The notes beneath the pieces are model-generated. The model did not search any database. It was not told where the DNA came from and saw nothing but the letters and a program-made list of their open reading frames with translations. Of a stretch of 40,455 nucleotides of DNA, positions 1 through 12,844 are shown one piece after another; the stretch's first letter is position 1, and each line of letters starts with the position of its first letter. Origin of the DNA: an uncultured Caryophanales bacterium (GTDB taxonomy: Bacteria; Bacillota_I; Bacilli_A; RF39; UBA660); contig CAMKGA010000015.1 in assembly GCA_946412015.1 (NCBI GenBank), forward strand, positions 1-40,455, in the 5' to 3' direction. Made by a program: the position numbers and the translations under genes.

Positions 1-15
1 TCTTGACATCCTAAA

Positions 16-55
16 TTTTTTGATAGACTTAATATAAAGGTAATATATAAGATAG
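16..55 (+). promoter_or_regulatory. 40-bp conserved block upstream of pilin-like gene 1
   Basis: This 40-bp stretch is repeated without a mismatch at 36960-36999, in front of the second pilin-like gene, while the flanking bases differ. It ends just before the ribosome site (GAGGAG, 55-60). A conserved upstream block on two paralogous genes suggests a shared promoter or 5' leader. TTGATA (20-25) and TATATA (44-49) are possible boxes 18 bp apart, and a TTGACA lies at 3-8, but I cannot fix the start site. Confidence 0.55.
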
Positions 56-67
56 AGGAGTGAGAAT

Positions 68-1135
68 ATGAAAAGAAAAAATGGATTTACCTTAATAGAA
101 TTAATAGCAGTTCTAGTAATACTAGCAATTCTTGCATTAATAGTTACACCACTAGTTATGAATATTATAAGAAAAGCTAGAATTTCAGCGGATAAAAGAA
201 GTATTGATGCATACGGAAGAAGTGTTGAGTATGCAATAGCTACATATTTACTAGATAACGGAAAGTTCCCAACAAGTATAGAAGAGCTAACGATAGAATA
301 TACAGGAGATGAAGTAGTATGTTCAACATCTAAGCTTAATTCTGATTCTTCAGTATATCTAGCTGGATGTACTGTAGCAGGAAGAAGTGTAGATTATACA
401 TATGGTAGTGAAGAGTCTATCGTATATGATGTATATCAAAAAGGAGATACAGTAACATATAATGGAATGAATTTCCACGTAATAAAAGATAGTGGAACAA
501 GTCAAGATTATGTTACATTATTATTAGATACTCCGTTGACTGCAACTGAGGTTAATACATATGGAGGAGTAGGAACAGCAAATAACCATGTAAATATGTA
601 TGTAGATTCTGATACAAGTTTACCATATTATCAAAAAGCATATGATTATAACGGATTAGGTTATTTAGCGTATTATTCAAGTGAGACATGTGGTTATAAT
701 TTAGAAAAAGGCGATATGATAGATACAGGATGTAAAAATGATTATGAATCAAGTGATATAAAATATGTGGTAGATGCTTGGACTTTAGATAAAACAACAG
801 CAAGTGACTTAAAGGAGGTTGCTGGTTATAAATCAAGGTTAATAACATATGATGAATTGACAGACGAACTTGGATATGATAAAGCACCAAGTGGAACAAT
901 TCAACCATCTAGTAATGGTAATACACCATCGTGGGTATGGGATCCAGAAAATAGATGTTCGTACTGGACAATGAGTGGAAAAGATGACGAAGATAAATAC
1001 GTGTGGAGTGTTTGGAATCATGGTGGGCTTTATGCAACAAGGCCATCAAACTATGGTGCAGGGAATTATATTAATAAAGATGGTCATGGTGCTGTTCGTC
1101 CTGTTATAAATCTTTTAAAATCAGCTATTAATTAA
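68..1135 (+). CDS. Type IV pilin-like protein with C-terminal lectin/FGE-like domain (copy 1)
   Basis: 355 residues. The N-terminus has a class III signal: a short basic leader, predicted prepilin peptidase cut after G6, then FTLIEL with the conserved Glu at mature position 5, and a hydrophobic helix to about residue 30. Residues 35-110 resemble the conserved pilin-neck region of the paralogue at 37010. The C-terminal third (about 285-355) has the YWTM...W..V...G.....AVRPVI pattern seen in C-type-lectin/formylglycine-enzyme-like domains, often the variable display tip of such proteins. It is probably exported and assembled into a pilus or pseudopilus, or retained at the membrane as an adhesin. 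The start is fixed by GAGGAG seven bases upstream. No assembly ATPase or prepilin peptidase lies in the window. The pilin-type N-terminus is clear; ligand and assembly machinery are unknown. Confidence 0.8.
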   Translation: MKRKNGFTLIELIAVLVILAILALIVTPLVMNIIRKARISADKRSIDAYGRSVEYAIATYLLDNGKFPTSIEELTIEYTGDEVVCSTSKLNSDSSVYLAGCTVAGRSVDYTYGSEESIVYDVYQKGDTVTYNGMNFHVIKDSGTSQDYVTLLLDTPLTATEVNTYGGVGTANNHVNMYVDSDTSLPYYQKAYDYNGLGYLAYYSSETCGYNLEKGDMIDTGCKNDYESSDIKYVVDAWTLDKTTASDLKEVAGYKSRLITYDELTDELGYDKAPSGTIQPSSNGNTPSWVWDPENRCSYWTMSGKDDEDKYVWSVWNHGGLYATRPSNYGAGNYINKDGHGAVRPVINLLKSAIN

Positions 1136-1147
1136 ATGGATAATAGA

Positions 1148-1179
1148 ATGTCATAACATAAATGGTTATGACATTTTTG
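1148..1179 (+). terminator. Rho-independent terminator after pilin-like gene 1
   Basis: A perfect 10-bp stem (ATGTCATAAC / GTTATGACAT, 7-nt loop) is followed by a run of T. It separates the pilin-like gene from ligA. Confidence 0.85.
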
Positions 1180-1202
1180 TTTGTAAAAAACAGGGTATTT
1201 AA

Positions 1203-5483
<4,281 letters not shown>

Positions 5484-5484
<1 letters not shown>

Positions 5485-6185
5485 TGCAAGGATACATTCA
5501 TTCTATTGAAACAATGGGGCTTGTAGATGGCCCGGGAATTAGAGTAGTTGTGTTTTTGCAAGGATGTCCATTAAGATGTTTATTTTGTCATAATCCAGAT
5601 ACTTGGGAAAAAGGTAAGAATTTTTTAACTACTAGTGATGATGTTGTTAATACAGTAAGAAAATATCGCAGTTATATAGAAGATAATGGTGGAATAACCT
5701 TATCAGGAGGAGAGCCATTATTTCAATCTGAGTTCACTTTAGATATTTTAAAAAAGTGTAAAAAAGCAGGCATTCATACTGCACTTGATACATCTGGAAC
5801 GGGATATGATAAAGGTTTATTAGAAGAGATTTTAAAATATACTGATTTAGTAATATTAGATATTAAGGCAATTAATAAAACAAATTATAAAAAAATAACT
5901 GGTTATGACATTGATGATTTTAATTACTTTGTTGATATATTAAATAAACTAAATAAAAAAGTATGGCTTAGACAAGTTATAATTCCAACTATAAATGATA
6001 ATGAAAAATATATTAAAGATTTAAAGAAATATATGAAAAAAATTAAAAATGTTGAAAGAATAGATTTACTTCCATACCATACTATGGGGGTATCTAAATA
6101 TAAAAAATTAAATATAAAATATAGATTAGATGGAATTGAAGCTATGGATAAAAATAGAATAGAAGAATTAAAGAAATTACTGTAA
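5484..6185 (+). CDS. pflA: Pyruvate formate-lyase activating enzyme (radical SAM)
   Basis: Radical-SAM enzyme that installs the glycyl radical on PflB. 233 residues. The iron-sulfur motif CPLRCLFC (C28, C32, C35) has the C-x3-C-x2-C spacing of the family. The SAM-binding segment TLSGGEPLFQ and the substrate-loop pattern MGLVDGPGIRVVVFLQGC are present. The ATG shares its A with the pflB stop codon, so translation is probably coupled; no separate ribosome site is obvious. No clear terminator follows, only a T-rich stretch around 6193-6200. Confidence 0.96.
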
Positions 6186-6202
6186 TATAGTAATTTTTTT
6201 AT

Positions 6203-6231
6203 TTGTAAAAAAAAAATAGCCATGATATAAT
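6203..6231 (+). promoter_or_regulatory. Sigma-A promoter for the 6259 gene cluster
   Basis: TTGTAA (6203-6208), a 17-bp spacer and TATAAT (6226-6231) with TGA just before it (extended -10). It lies 28 bp upstream of the gene at 6259. Confidence 0.7.
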
Positions 6232-6258
6232 CATTTTGTAATATATTATGGAGGTAAT

Positions 6259-6741
6259 ATGGAATATAGTAATTTTTATGAAATAGAGTATCAAGGAATA
6301 AAAACTAACTGTTTTATTATTGAATTAAATAGTTTTAATAATGATAAAAGTAAGAGATATTATTGTATACAAAAAAATGAGATTATAGAAATGTTTAAAA
6401 TACAATCTATTGGGACATTAGTAGAGTATTTAGATAAATATGGCTTAGATCTTGTACAATTACAAGATGAAGAAAGTAAAAGAAAAATCTATGGAATGTT
6501 AAAAGATTATATTGATGCTAAAGATGTTATAAATAATGAAAATGATTTATATGAATATATGAATGTTAATACCTTTAATAATGATTATTTTGATATAAAA
6601 AATGCTCATCCATTAATAGACAATAAAATTGCAAATTTTAAAAATTTAACAGAATATGATTATAAATTATTAAAAGAATATAAAAATGTTGATAAATATA
6701 TTTTTAACATTAAGGGGAATGAAGATGAAAAACGTAAATGA
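6259..6741 (+). CDS. Hypothetical protein, first gene of an unknown cluster
   Basis: 160 residues, acidic and Asn/Lys/Tyr-rich as expected for this base composition. No signal peptide, membrane helix or recognised motif. The first ~50 residues look like short beta strands (FYEIEYQGIKTNCFIIEL) and the rest is helical. GGAGG seven bases before the ATG and a strong promoter at 6203-6231 support expression. It overlaps the next gene's start by 17 bp, so the two are probably made together and may act together with the transglutaminase-like protein. I do not recognise the family. Confidence 0.7.
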   Translation: MEYSNFYEIEYQGIKTNCFIIELNSFNNDKSKRYYCIQKNEIIEMFKIQSIGTLVEYLDKYGLDLVQLQDEESKRKIYGMLKDYIDAKDVINNENDLYEYMNVNTFNNDYFDIKNAHPLIDNKIANFKNLTEYDYKLLKEYKNVDKYIFNIKGNEDEKRK

Positions 6742-8746
6742 AGTCGTTGATATAATATATAAAAAAATAGAAAGTAAAATAAATAAAAAATGGAATAAAC
6801 TACAAATAATTAGATTTGTTTATCTTCAAGTAGGACTATATTTAGAAAAAAATACTGACTTTTTCTTAAATGATAAACTAGATAGTTTAAAAATATCTGA
6901 TGAAGAAATAAAAAAAATATATGAACTTGATAAAATTGGTGTATCAAATAGAAAAAATAGTGAAACTTATCAAATTATATGTAAGAGTGCTGCAATGGTT
7001 TTAAAAGGCATTTATGACAAGCTTGGAATTAAATCAACAATGATTAATACTTGCGGTAGTGAAGATGAAATTAGACATTGGTTTTTAGTTGTAGAAGATG
7101 ATAATAAAAAACAATATTTCTTAACAATAGCAGCAGATTTACCTTATATAAAAAACTTATTTCCAACTAATCATTTTGCTAATTCAATTAGTTACTTTGT
7201 TATTAATAGAATTACTACAGATTCAAGTGAAAAAGATATAGATAGATATAGAGAAAAACTATTAAATCTAAAAGAAGAAATATCAGATTATATAGTTTTT
7301 AAAAGTGATAATGATTACATAATTTTAAATAAAAAAGATATCAACAAAGTAAAAATAGCTGGAGAAGACATTACAGTTTTTGAATTGTCGGTTGATATTA
7401 TAAATCAAATCTGTGTATCTGGAAATAATATTAGCATGCTAAATAGACAATATGATATTAAAGATGGCGTAATTTTAAAAACTAATCAAAAGACTATGGG
7501 TAAATTTACAGTAGAATATGAAGAGATAGATTATACCGTTTTATTAAATACTTTAGAAAGAGAAGATGATTTAAAATTTTTAGATGAAAGTATCGGATAT
7601 GATAAATTATATGAAACAGAAAAAATAGCTGCAGATAAAAATTTTTATATAAAAAGTTGTGCTTTTATGGAAGAAAACTCAGAAATATTTAGGTTACTAG
7701 AAGATAGCTTAAATTTAAAAGATAATGCCGGAAAAAAAGTATCTGAAGTAACTATTAGTGAGGCTAATTTATTTATAAAAAGACTAAATAGATATATAAC
7801 TGATTATTTAAATATGAAATTAGAAATTAATATAGATTATTCTAATTTAAGTTCTAGTGAGTATTCTAAAGAATATATTAGAGAAATCTTTAATAAATTA
7901 AATATATCAAGTTCATATTTAAATTTAGATATAAATAAACTTATGAAAATGGCAAAAAAATTAATAAAGGTACCAGAATATTTAGAGATTATAGAATTAC
8001 TTTCTAATGTTATGAATATTGAACAAAGATTTAATATGTTTATAACTTTAAAAGAAGAAATAAAAAATGTTACAAAACAATTAGAAAGTAAAATAAAAGA
8101 TTATGATAATAATATAAATAATGAAATAAAAGAATTATATATAAAATTAGTTAATTTAGAAAAAAGATTAGACGTTGCTATGAAAAATTTAAGCATTTCA
8201 AAATTAAATCAAGTATTAAATAGGGTATCTCGTTATTTTATAAAAGAATCAAGAATGTTAGATAATGAGTACATTTCAACAGAATATATATATGATAAAT
8301 TTTGTTTAATGTTTCCTCTTGTTTTTGATTGTAGATATGGTGACGACATAAAAGAGTATAGAAATAATTTTGCTAATCAAGGATATAGTGAACAAGTTGT
8401 AATTATAAAAGAATTACTAAAGAAAATATTTAGTGATTTAAATGAGAATAATTGCAAGCAATGTGAAAATTACACTAATAAATATAGTCCTGTTGAGAAT
8501 AGGATAAGAATATTTCCACTAAAAAACAAAGAAACTGGGGAATATGTTATAGGTTTTAGATTTTGGGCAATGAATCCTAACTATCCAAATGAAGAGGAAA
8601 TGAATATGATATATATTCCAAGTGAAAATCTACTTAGAGAATATAGCTTAAATGATAGAAGTAAATATTTAATTGTAAGCAGTTCTATTCAAAATAAAGT
8701 AGAAAAAATAGAAGATATTGAGGATAAACAATCTATTAGGAAGTGA
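6725..8746 (+). CDS. Large protein with N-terminal transglutaminase-like domain
   Basis: 673 residues. Between residues 75 and 140 the pattern is Cys-helix, then His-strand, then Asp: C86 in IICKSAAM, H118 in IRHWFLVV, D138 in TIAADL. Order and spacing fit the Cys-His-Asp triad of the transglutaminase/papain-like fold, so a cysteine protease, amidase or crosslinking activity is plausible. About residues 430-500 form a coiled coil (LKEEIKNVTKQLESKIKD and after). The C-terminal ~150 residues look like a separate mixed domain. No signal peptide or membrane helix. The start at 6725 is chosen because AAGGGG (6712-6717) is well placed; ATG 6719 is too close. It overlaps the neighbours on both sides. 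The fold is an inference from motif spacing. Confidence 0.6.
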   Translation: MKNVNEVVDIIYKKIESKINKKWNKLQIIRFVYLQVGLYLEKNTDFFLNDKLDSLKISDEEIKKIYELDKIGVSNRKNSETYQIICKSAAMVLKGIYDKLGIKSTMINTCGSEDEIRHWFLVVEDDNKKQYFLTIAADLPYIKNLFPTNHFANSISYFVINRITTDSSEKDIDRYREKLLNLKEEISDYIVFKSDNDYIILNKKDINKVKIAGEDITVFELSVDIINQICVSGNNISMLNRQYDIKDGVILKTNQKTMGKFTVEYEEIDYTVLLNTLEREDDLKFLDESIGYDKLYETEKIAADKNFYIKSCAFMEENSEIFRLLEDSLNLKDNAGKKVSEVTISEANLFIKRLNRYITDYLNMKLEINIDYSNLSSSEYSKEYIREIFNKLNISSSYLNLDINKLMKMAKKLIKVPEYLEIIELLSNVMNIEQRFNMFITLKEEIKNVTKQLESKIKDYDNNINNEIKELYIKLVNLEKRLDVAMKNLSISKLNQVLNRVSRYFIKESRMLDNEYISTEYIYDKFCLMFPLVFDCRYGDDIKEYRNNFANQGYSEQVVIIKELLKKIFSDLNENNCKQCENYTNKYSPVENRIRIFPLKNKETGEYVIGFRFWAMNPNYPNEEEMNMIYIPSENLLREYSLNDRSKYLIVSSSIQNKVEKIEDIEDKQSIRK

Positions 8747-8754
8747 TTATTAAT

Positions 8755-9390
8755 ATGATAAATAATATAAAATGGCTTGGTCATAGTAGTGTTAAAATAA
8801 TTCTAGATAAGATAATATATATAGATCCCTATAATATAAAAGAAAATTATAATGATGCCGATTATATATTTATAACACATAGTCATTATGATCATTATTC
8901 ATGTAATGACATAAATAAATGTCTAAAAGAAGATACAAAACTAATTATAACTTCTGATTTAATAGATAAAGTAAATACTATTAATATAAAAGAAGAATAT
9001 ATTACTACTGTATTACCTAATAATAATTATCAAATTGATGATTTACTTGTTAGTACTATACCTGCATATAATACTAATAAACCATTTCATCCAAAGGAAA
9101 ATAACTGGGTAGGCTATATAATAGAGATTAATAATATAAAATATTATATTGCAGGAGATACTGACATTACTAAAGAAGCTAAAAGTGTAAAATGTGATAT
9201 TGCATTTTTACCAATAGGTGGAACTTATACAATGGATTATAAAGAAGCTATAATTCTAACTAATATAATAAAGCCTAAATTAGTAGTACCGATACATTAT
9301 GGTTCTATAGTAGGTACTATTAATGATGCAATTAATTTTAAAAATTCTATTGATAAAAATATAAAATGTGAATTATTAGATAAAAAATAA
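8755..9390 (+). CDS. MBL-fold metal-dependent hydrolase (UlaG/YtkL-like)
   Basis: 211 residues. The metallo-beta-lactamase metal motif HSHYDH (H42, H44, D46, H47) follows an N-terminal strand IKWLGHSSVKI typical of the UlaG-like branch. A later aspartate (AGDTDIT) and a C-terminal histidine (PIHYGS) complete the two-metal site. It is probably a cytoplasmic hydrolase of a small phosphorylated or cyclic substrate, or a nuclease; the substrate cannot be told. ATG 8755 with AGGAAG upstream is preferred to GTG 8743, which would sit too close to any ribosome site. The gene ends in a bidirectional terminator. Confidence 0.85.
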   Translation: MINNIKWLGHSSVKIILDKIIYIDPYNIKENYNDADYIFITHSHYDHYSCNDINKCLKEDTKLIITSDLIDKVNTINIKEEYITTVLPNNNYQIDDLLVSTIPAYNTNKPFHPKENNWVGYIIEINNIKYYIAGDTDITKEAKSVKCDIAFLPIGGTYTMDYKEAIILTNIIKPKLVVPIHYGSIVGTINDAINFKNSIDKNIKCELLDKK

Positions 9391-9420
9391 TATAGAAAAT
9401 AAAATCTATATTATTTTTTT
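9386..9420. terminator. Bidirectional terminator between convergent genes
   Basis: AATAATATAGA and TCTATATTATT form a perfect 11-bp stem with an 8-nt loop, flanked by A-run and T-run. It includes the stop codons of both the plus-strand MBL gene and the minus-strand gene ending at 9411. Confidence 0.8.
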
Positions 9421-10463
9421 ATTAATCTTTTTGCTTTATCACAAAAATTATTGCAATTATCTTGATATATATTATTGTCTTTTAAATAGTAAAAGTTATT
9501 TTTATAATATCCATAAATTTCATTATTATCTAAGTATTTATGAAAATCTTGATTATGTTCCTTTGATAAATCCTTAACATTAATAATTCTACTATTTTTA
9601 AAGTATTTTTTTAAATCTAAGTTAAAGTTCTCTATATTATTATTTGATAATTTAACTAAACTACTCATGTTAATTATTAAATCAAAAGGAATATAGTTAT
9701 ACACTCTTAAAATAGACTCTAAATCACTTAATGTATTATATTTTGTTATAAAAATATTATCTTTCTTATAAATGTTTGAAAGTTCATTATTGTTAGTTAA
9801 AACTTCTATTGAAACATTGTATAGATTAGAAAAATAGTTAATAATTTCTTTATAATTTATATCGTTAGTATTTGAAATATATGTATATTTATTTATATAT
9901 TCATAATTTGAGTCAATAATCATTAAAACTAATTTAGTATTTTTGGGTTTATTTATAATACATTTATTTATATTTAATTTTTCAATCTCATCAACAATAT
10001 CAATTTCATCATTACTATTTTTTTTAATAATATTTTCTAATATTTTAAAAATATCACTTTCTTTATAGTATCTAGTATATTCTTCATTAAAAAATCCATT
10101 TTGTGTTAGATATTCATATCCAATAAATGTAGCTATTTTCTTATTTTTAGTGTGTGCAAGTTCAATGCAATTATATTTTGATAATGAACTACGTATCATT
10201 GTAGATCCACATAATATACATTTATCTTCATTAAAATCACATATTCTTATATTATGCTCACATTTATAATTATTAAAAAAATTTATAGCCTCATCATGTT
10301 TCTTTTTTTCTTTATCAATTTCCAATTTTAATATATCAAAATCTTTTTTTAATTCATTGATTTTTAAAATATTATAATCATCAAAATTACAGTGTAATAA
10401 ATTATTTCTTTCTAATAATATTTTTCTATATTTAATAATTTTTTCTAATTCATTCTTTTTCAT
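9411..10463 (-). CDS. Hypothetical protein with Cys/His metal-binding motif
   Basis: 350 residues. Residues 1-65 are a charged helix or coiled coil. Next comes a probable zinc site, CEHNIRICDF followed by CILCGS. The C-terminal two thirds alternates hydrophobic strands and helices (KLVLMIIDSNYEY, FDLIINMSS), which could be a Rossmann-like fold. Cysteines recur near the C-terminus (DNCNNFCDKAKR). No membrane segment. AGAGGTT lies eight bases before the ATG. It overlaps the upstream minus-strand gene by 14 bp, and the two share the coiled-coil-then-CxxC layout, so they look like partner paralogues. No function assigned. Confidence 0.65.
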   Translation of the reverse strand: MKKNELEKIIKYRKILLERNNLLHCNFDDYNILKINELKKDFDILKLEIDKEKKKHDEAINFFNNYKCEHNIRICDFNEDKCILCGSTMIRSSLSKYNCIELAHTKNKKIATFIGYEYLTQNGFFNEEYTRYYKESDIFKILENIIKKNSNDEIDIVDEIEKLNINKCIINKPKNTKLVLMIIDSNYEYINKYTYISNTNDINYKEIINYFSNLYNVSIEVLTNNNELSNIYKKDNIFITKYNTLSDLESILRVYNYIPFDLIINMSSLVKLSNNNIENFNLDLKKYFKNSRIINVKDLSKEHNQDFHKYLDNNEIYGYYKNNFYYLKDNNIYQDNCNNFCDKAKRLIKK

Positions 10464-10926
10464 TTGTTAACCTCTTTATCTTTATATTTTCACTAAATTG
10501 TAAATTATTATAATAAGTTAGTATTTTATTTGTAGCTTCATTATATGAATTGCTGCTAATTACTAAATCCATGATATCATTTATATCGTAAATATAATTT
10601 GTTTCAATTACATATTTAGTATTATCACCATTTGTATAGCTAAATTTTTTATTACAAAAAGGACACATTTTACTAGCTATAATAGTATGTGGACAGTCTT
10701 TACTTATTTTATTTACTATTTTATTAATTTTATTATTAGTAATAATATTTTCTGTAGACAATTTTTGTCTATAATCTTTAATTCTATTTATTGCATTAAT
10801 ACTTTCATTGTCTTTAAAATAATTACTAAAAGTATTTATAAAATGCGTTAGATTAATAATATTTTCTAAAGTATTATTATATTTTTCTCTTAAAAATCTA
10901 ATTTCAGTTAATTCTTTGTTATTCAT
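10450..10926 (-). CDS. Small Cys/His zinc-binding protein, partner of the 9411 gene
   Basis: 158 residues from ATG 10926, chosen because AAAGGAGG sits ideally upstream. A helical N-terminal ~75 residues leads to CPHTIIASKMCPFCNKKF, a probable zinc ribbon (C..H ... C..C), then a strand-helix tail. The layout parallels the first ~110 residues of the downstream protein at 9411-10463. The two form a minus-strand operon with a 14-bp overlap, facing away from the plus-strand gene at 11073. The family is not recognised. Confidence 0.65.
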   Translation of the reverse strand: MNNKELTEIRFLREKYNNTLENIINLTHFINTFSNYFKDNESINAINRIKDYRQKLSTENIITNNKINKIVNKISKDCPHTIIASKMCPFCNKKFSYTNGDNTKYVIETNYIYDINDIMDLVISSNSYNEATNKILTYYNNLQFSENIKIKRLTNEKE

Positions 10927-11030
10927 AAAATCCTCCTTTGCACTTATTATATTATTGCATTTACTATAATACAAATATAAAATATTTATATAGTATATAA
11001 GTACTACTTATAAAAAGATAATTTATATGA

Positions 11031-11036
11031 TATAAT
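11031..11036 (+). promoter_or_regulatory. -10 box (TATAAT) for the 11073 operon
   Basis: A consensus TATAAT 36 bp before the next plus-strand gene, in the divergent intergenic region 10927-11072. No convincing -35 hexamer at standard spacing. Confidence 0.4.
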
Positions 11037-11072
11037 TATTATTAGTAATAATACCGTAAAAAGGAGAATTGT

Positions 11073-11549
11073 ATGTTCAATTTTAAAAATAAAAAAAATT
11101 TTTTAAATAGAAAAGAATTTGTAAATTTAGTTGATAGTGATGAAATATGGTCAAAAAAAATGACTTTAGTTAGGACAAAAGAAATGATTGAGTACTTAGA
11201 AAAAGAAATGTCTAAATATTACTTTGAAATAGATAATAATTTTATAATGAATAATAGAAGAAAAGGCTTAAAAAGCATGATAGAAGAAAGATTACTTAGT
11301 AAAGATGATGATATAAACGATGTAGTATCTGAATCATTATTTAATTTTTGGGAATTTGTAAATGATGAATATGCTGGTAATTTATCTATTACGTCTATGG
11401 AATTAGAATTACCATTAAATGAGGTAATAAAGAGGGATGATGAATATAGAATAAAAGGAATTATTTGTACTCAAGAAAAAGATATTATATTAGAAATAAT
11501 GGAACTATTAAAAAAATATATTGATGATAAAAAAGAAGTAAAAGAATGA
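11073..11549 (+). CDS. Hypothetical protein
   Basis: 158 residues, basic at the N-terminus and then mostly acidic and helical; no membrane helix or known motif. AAGGAG precedes the ATG. The stop overlaps the next start (ATGA), so it is translationally coupled to the membrane protein at 11546 and probably works with it. Not recognised. Confidence 0.65.
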   Translation: MFNFKNKKNFLNRKEFVNLVDSDEIWSKKMTLVRTKEMIEYLEKEMSKYYFEIDNNFIMNNRRKGLKSMIEERLLSKDDDINDVVSESLFNFWEFVNDEYAGNLSITSMELELPLNEVIKRDDEYRIKGIICTQEKDIILEIMELLKKYIDDKKEVKE

Positions 11550-12829
11550 ATCAAGATTTAAATAATTATAATCAGAATAATAACGCTAAAGATAATAATC
11601 AAACATTAAATAATAATATTAATCAAAATCAAGTATATAAGCAAATAAATAATGATGAACAACATAATTTTCAATCACAACAAGTGACTGGTGAATACAT
11701 TCAAAATAATAACATAAATAATAATCATAAGAAAGGAAATATAGGAATTATACTTGGAATTGTAGGAGGCGTTTTAGTTGCAATAATATGTGCAATATTA
11801 ACAATTAATATGTTTTCAAATAAATCAAATTCAAAAGTTAATTATAAAACAAATACTTTTTATGCAGATTGTCATGATTTAAAGTATGGTTCAGGATGGA
11901 TTAAATCATATACACTTGATACTAATGGTGATGAAACAGATGCATTAATGTATAAAAATAAAGAATCATATTTAATTTCAATTGGAAATAGTGCTCTTTC
12001 TGAATTTGAAAATCAGTATAACTGCGATTTTAAAACAAATAGTGGAAAGAAAAAAATATATGATGAGTTTTATTCTTTTTGGAATAGTGATGATATGAGT
12101 ATATATAGTGGAAGTAATGGTTTTAGTTTATTAACTGATAATACTTATTATGCAACTATGAATTATGGAGTAAAATCAAACAAGATAAATGGAAAAATGT
12201 ATTTAATTATAAATACTGATAATAATATAGTTATTTCTTTAATGTCTAATATTAGTAGTGATTTTAATAAAAATAGTGATAGAATTTTAGATATTTTAAA
12301 AACTATAAATATACAAAAGAAATATGATAATGAATTATCAGATACTTTAGATTCAATGTCTGCTTGGAATCAATATTCATATTTAAGACAAGGAGCATTG
12401 GGAGTAAAAAAAGATATTAATGGAGGATGGAAAACATTAAGTAATTCTGAAACTTATTGGGTATTTAAAAATGGTGAATTTTGGTGGTATAAATCAATCA
12501 ATGATTTAAATGATAACTATTGGTATGGAAAAACAAGAATATTAACTGGAAAATCAGGGTTAAAAGAAGTAGGGCTTAATGAGGAAAAAGTTGATTACAT
12601 TGTTGCTAATGCTAATGGAAAAGTATCAGCAAATAATATATATACAATAATATTTACGCCTTTACAAATTATTTCAGGTGGAATAGATAAGAGTTCAACT
12701 AATATAACAGGAGATAATTGGCATATGGTATGGATTATAGTCGACCATGGAACTGAAGGATTGGAAGCACAAATGTTAAACGTAAAAACAGCAGAAATGT
12801 CATATCTTGTTAAGTTAAGTGATTATTAA
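11546..12829 (+). CDS. Single-pass membrane protein with Asn/Gln-rich N-terminus and extracytoplasmic domain
   Basis: 427 residues. Residues 1-65 are a low-complexity Asn/Gln-rich cytoplasmic tail ending in NNHKKG; about 66-92 (IGIILGIVGGVLVAIICAIL) is one membrane helix. The remaining ~330 residues are likely outside, with Trp/Tyr-rich beta segments (FWWYKSINDLNDNYWYG). The topology (disordered N-in, one helix, C-out) is the same as in the zinc-ribbon proteins of this window, but there is no zinc ribbon. The ATG overlaps the previous stop. The extracellular domain is not recognised; binding or sensing is the most that can be inferred. Confidence 0.7.
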   Translation: MNQDLNNYNQNNNAKDNNQTLNNNINQNQVYKQINNDEQHNFQSQQVTGEYIQNNNINNNHKKGNIGIILGIVGGVLVAIICAILTINMFSNKSNSKVNYKTNTFYADCHDLKYGSGWIKSYTLDTNGDETDALMYKNKESYLISIGNSALSEFENQYNCDFKTNSGKKKIYDEFYSFWNSDDMSIYSGSNGFSLLTDNTYYATMNYGVKSNKINGKMYLIINTDNNIVISLMSNISSDFNKNSDRILDILKTINIQKKYDNELSDTLDSMSAWNQYSYLRQGALGVKKDINGGWKTLSNSETYWVFKNGEFWWYKSINDLNDNYWYGKTRILTGKSGLKEVGLNEEKVDYIVANANGKVSANNIYTIIFTPLQIISGGIDKSSTNITGDNWHMVWIIVDHGTEGLEAQMLNVKTAEMSYLVKLSDY

Positions 12830-12844
12830 GATTAAAAAAATAAA

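Noticed and set aside
552-1021. Long open frames on the minus strand inside both pilin-like genes.
   Set aside because: They are antisense to clear coding sequence, lack ribosome sites and have improbable composition; shadows of the real genes.
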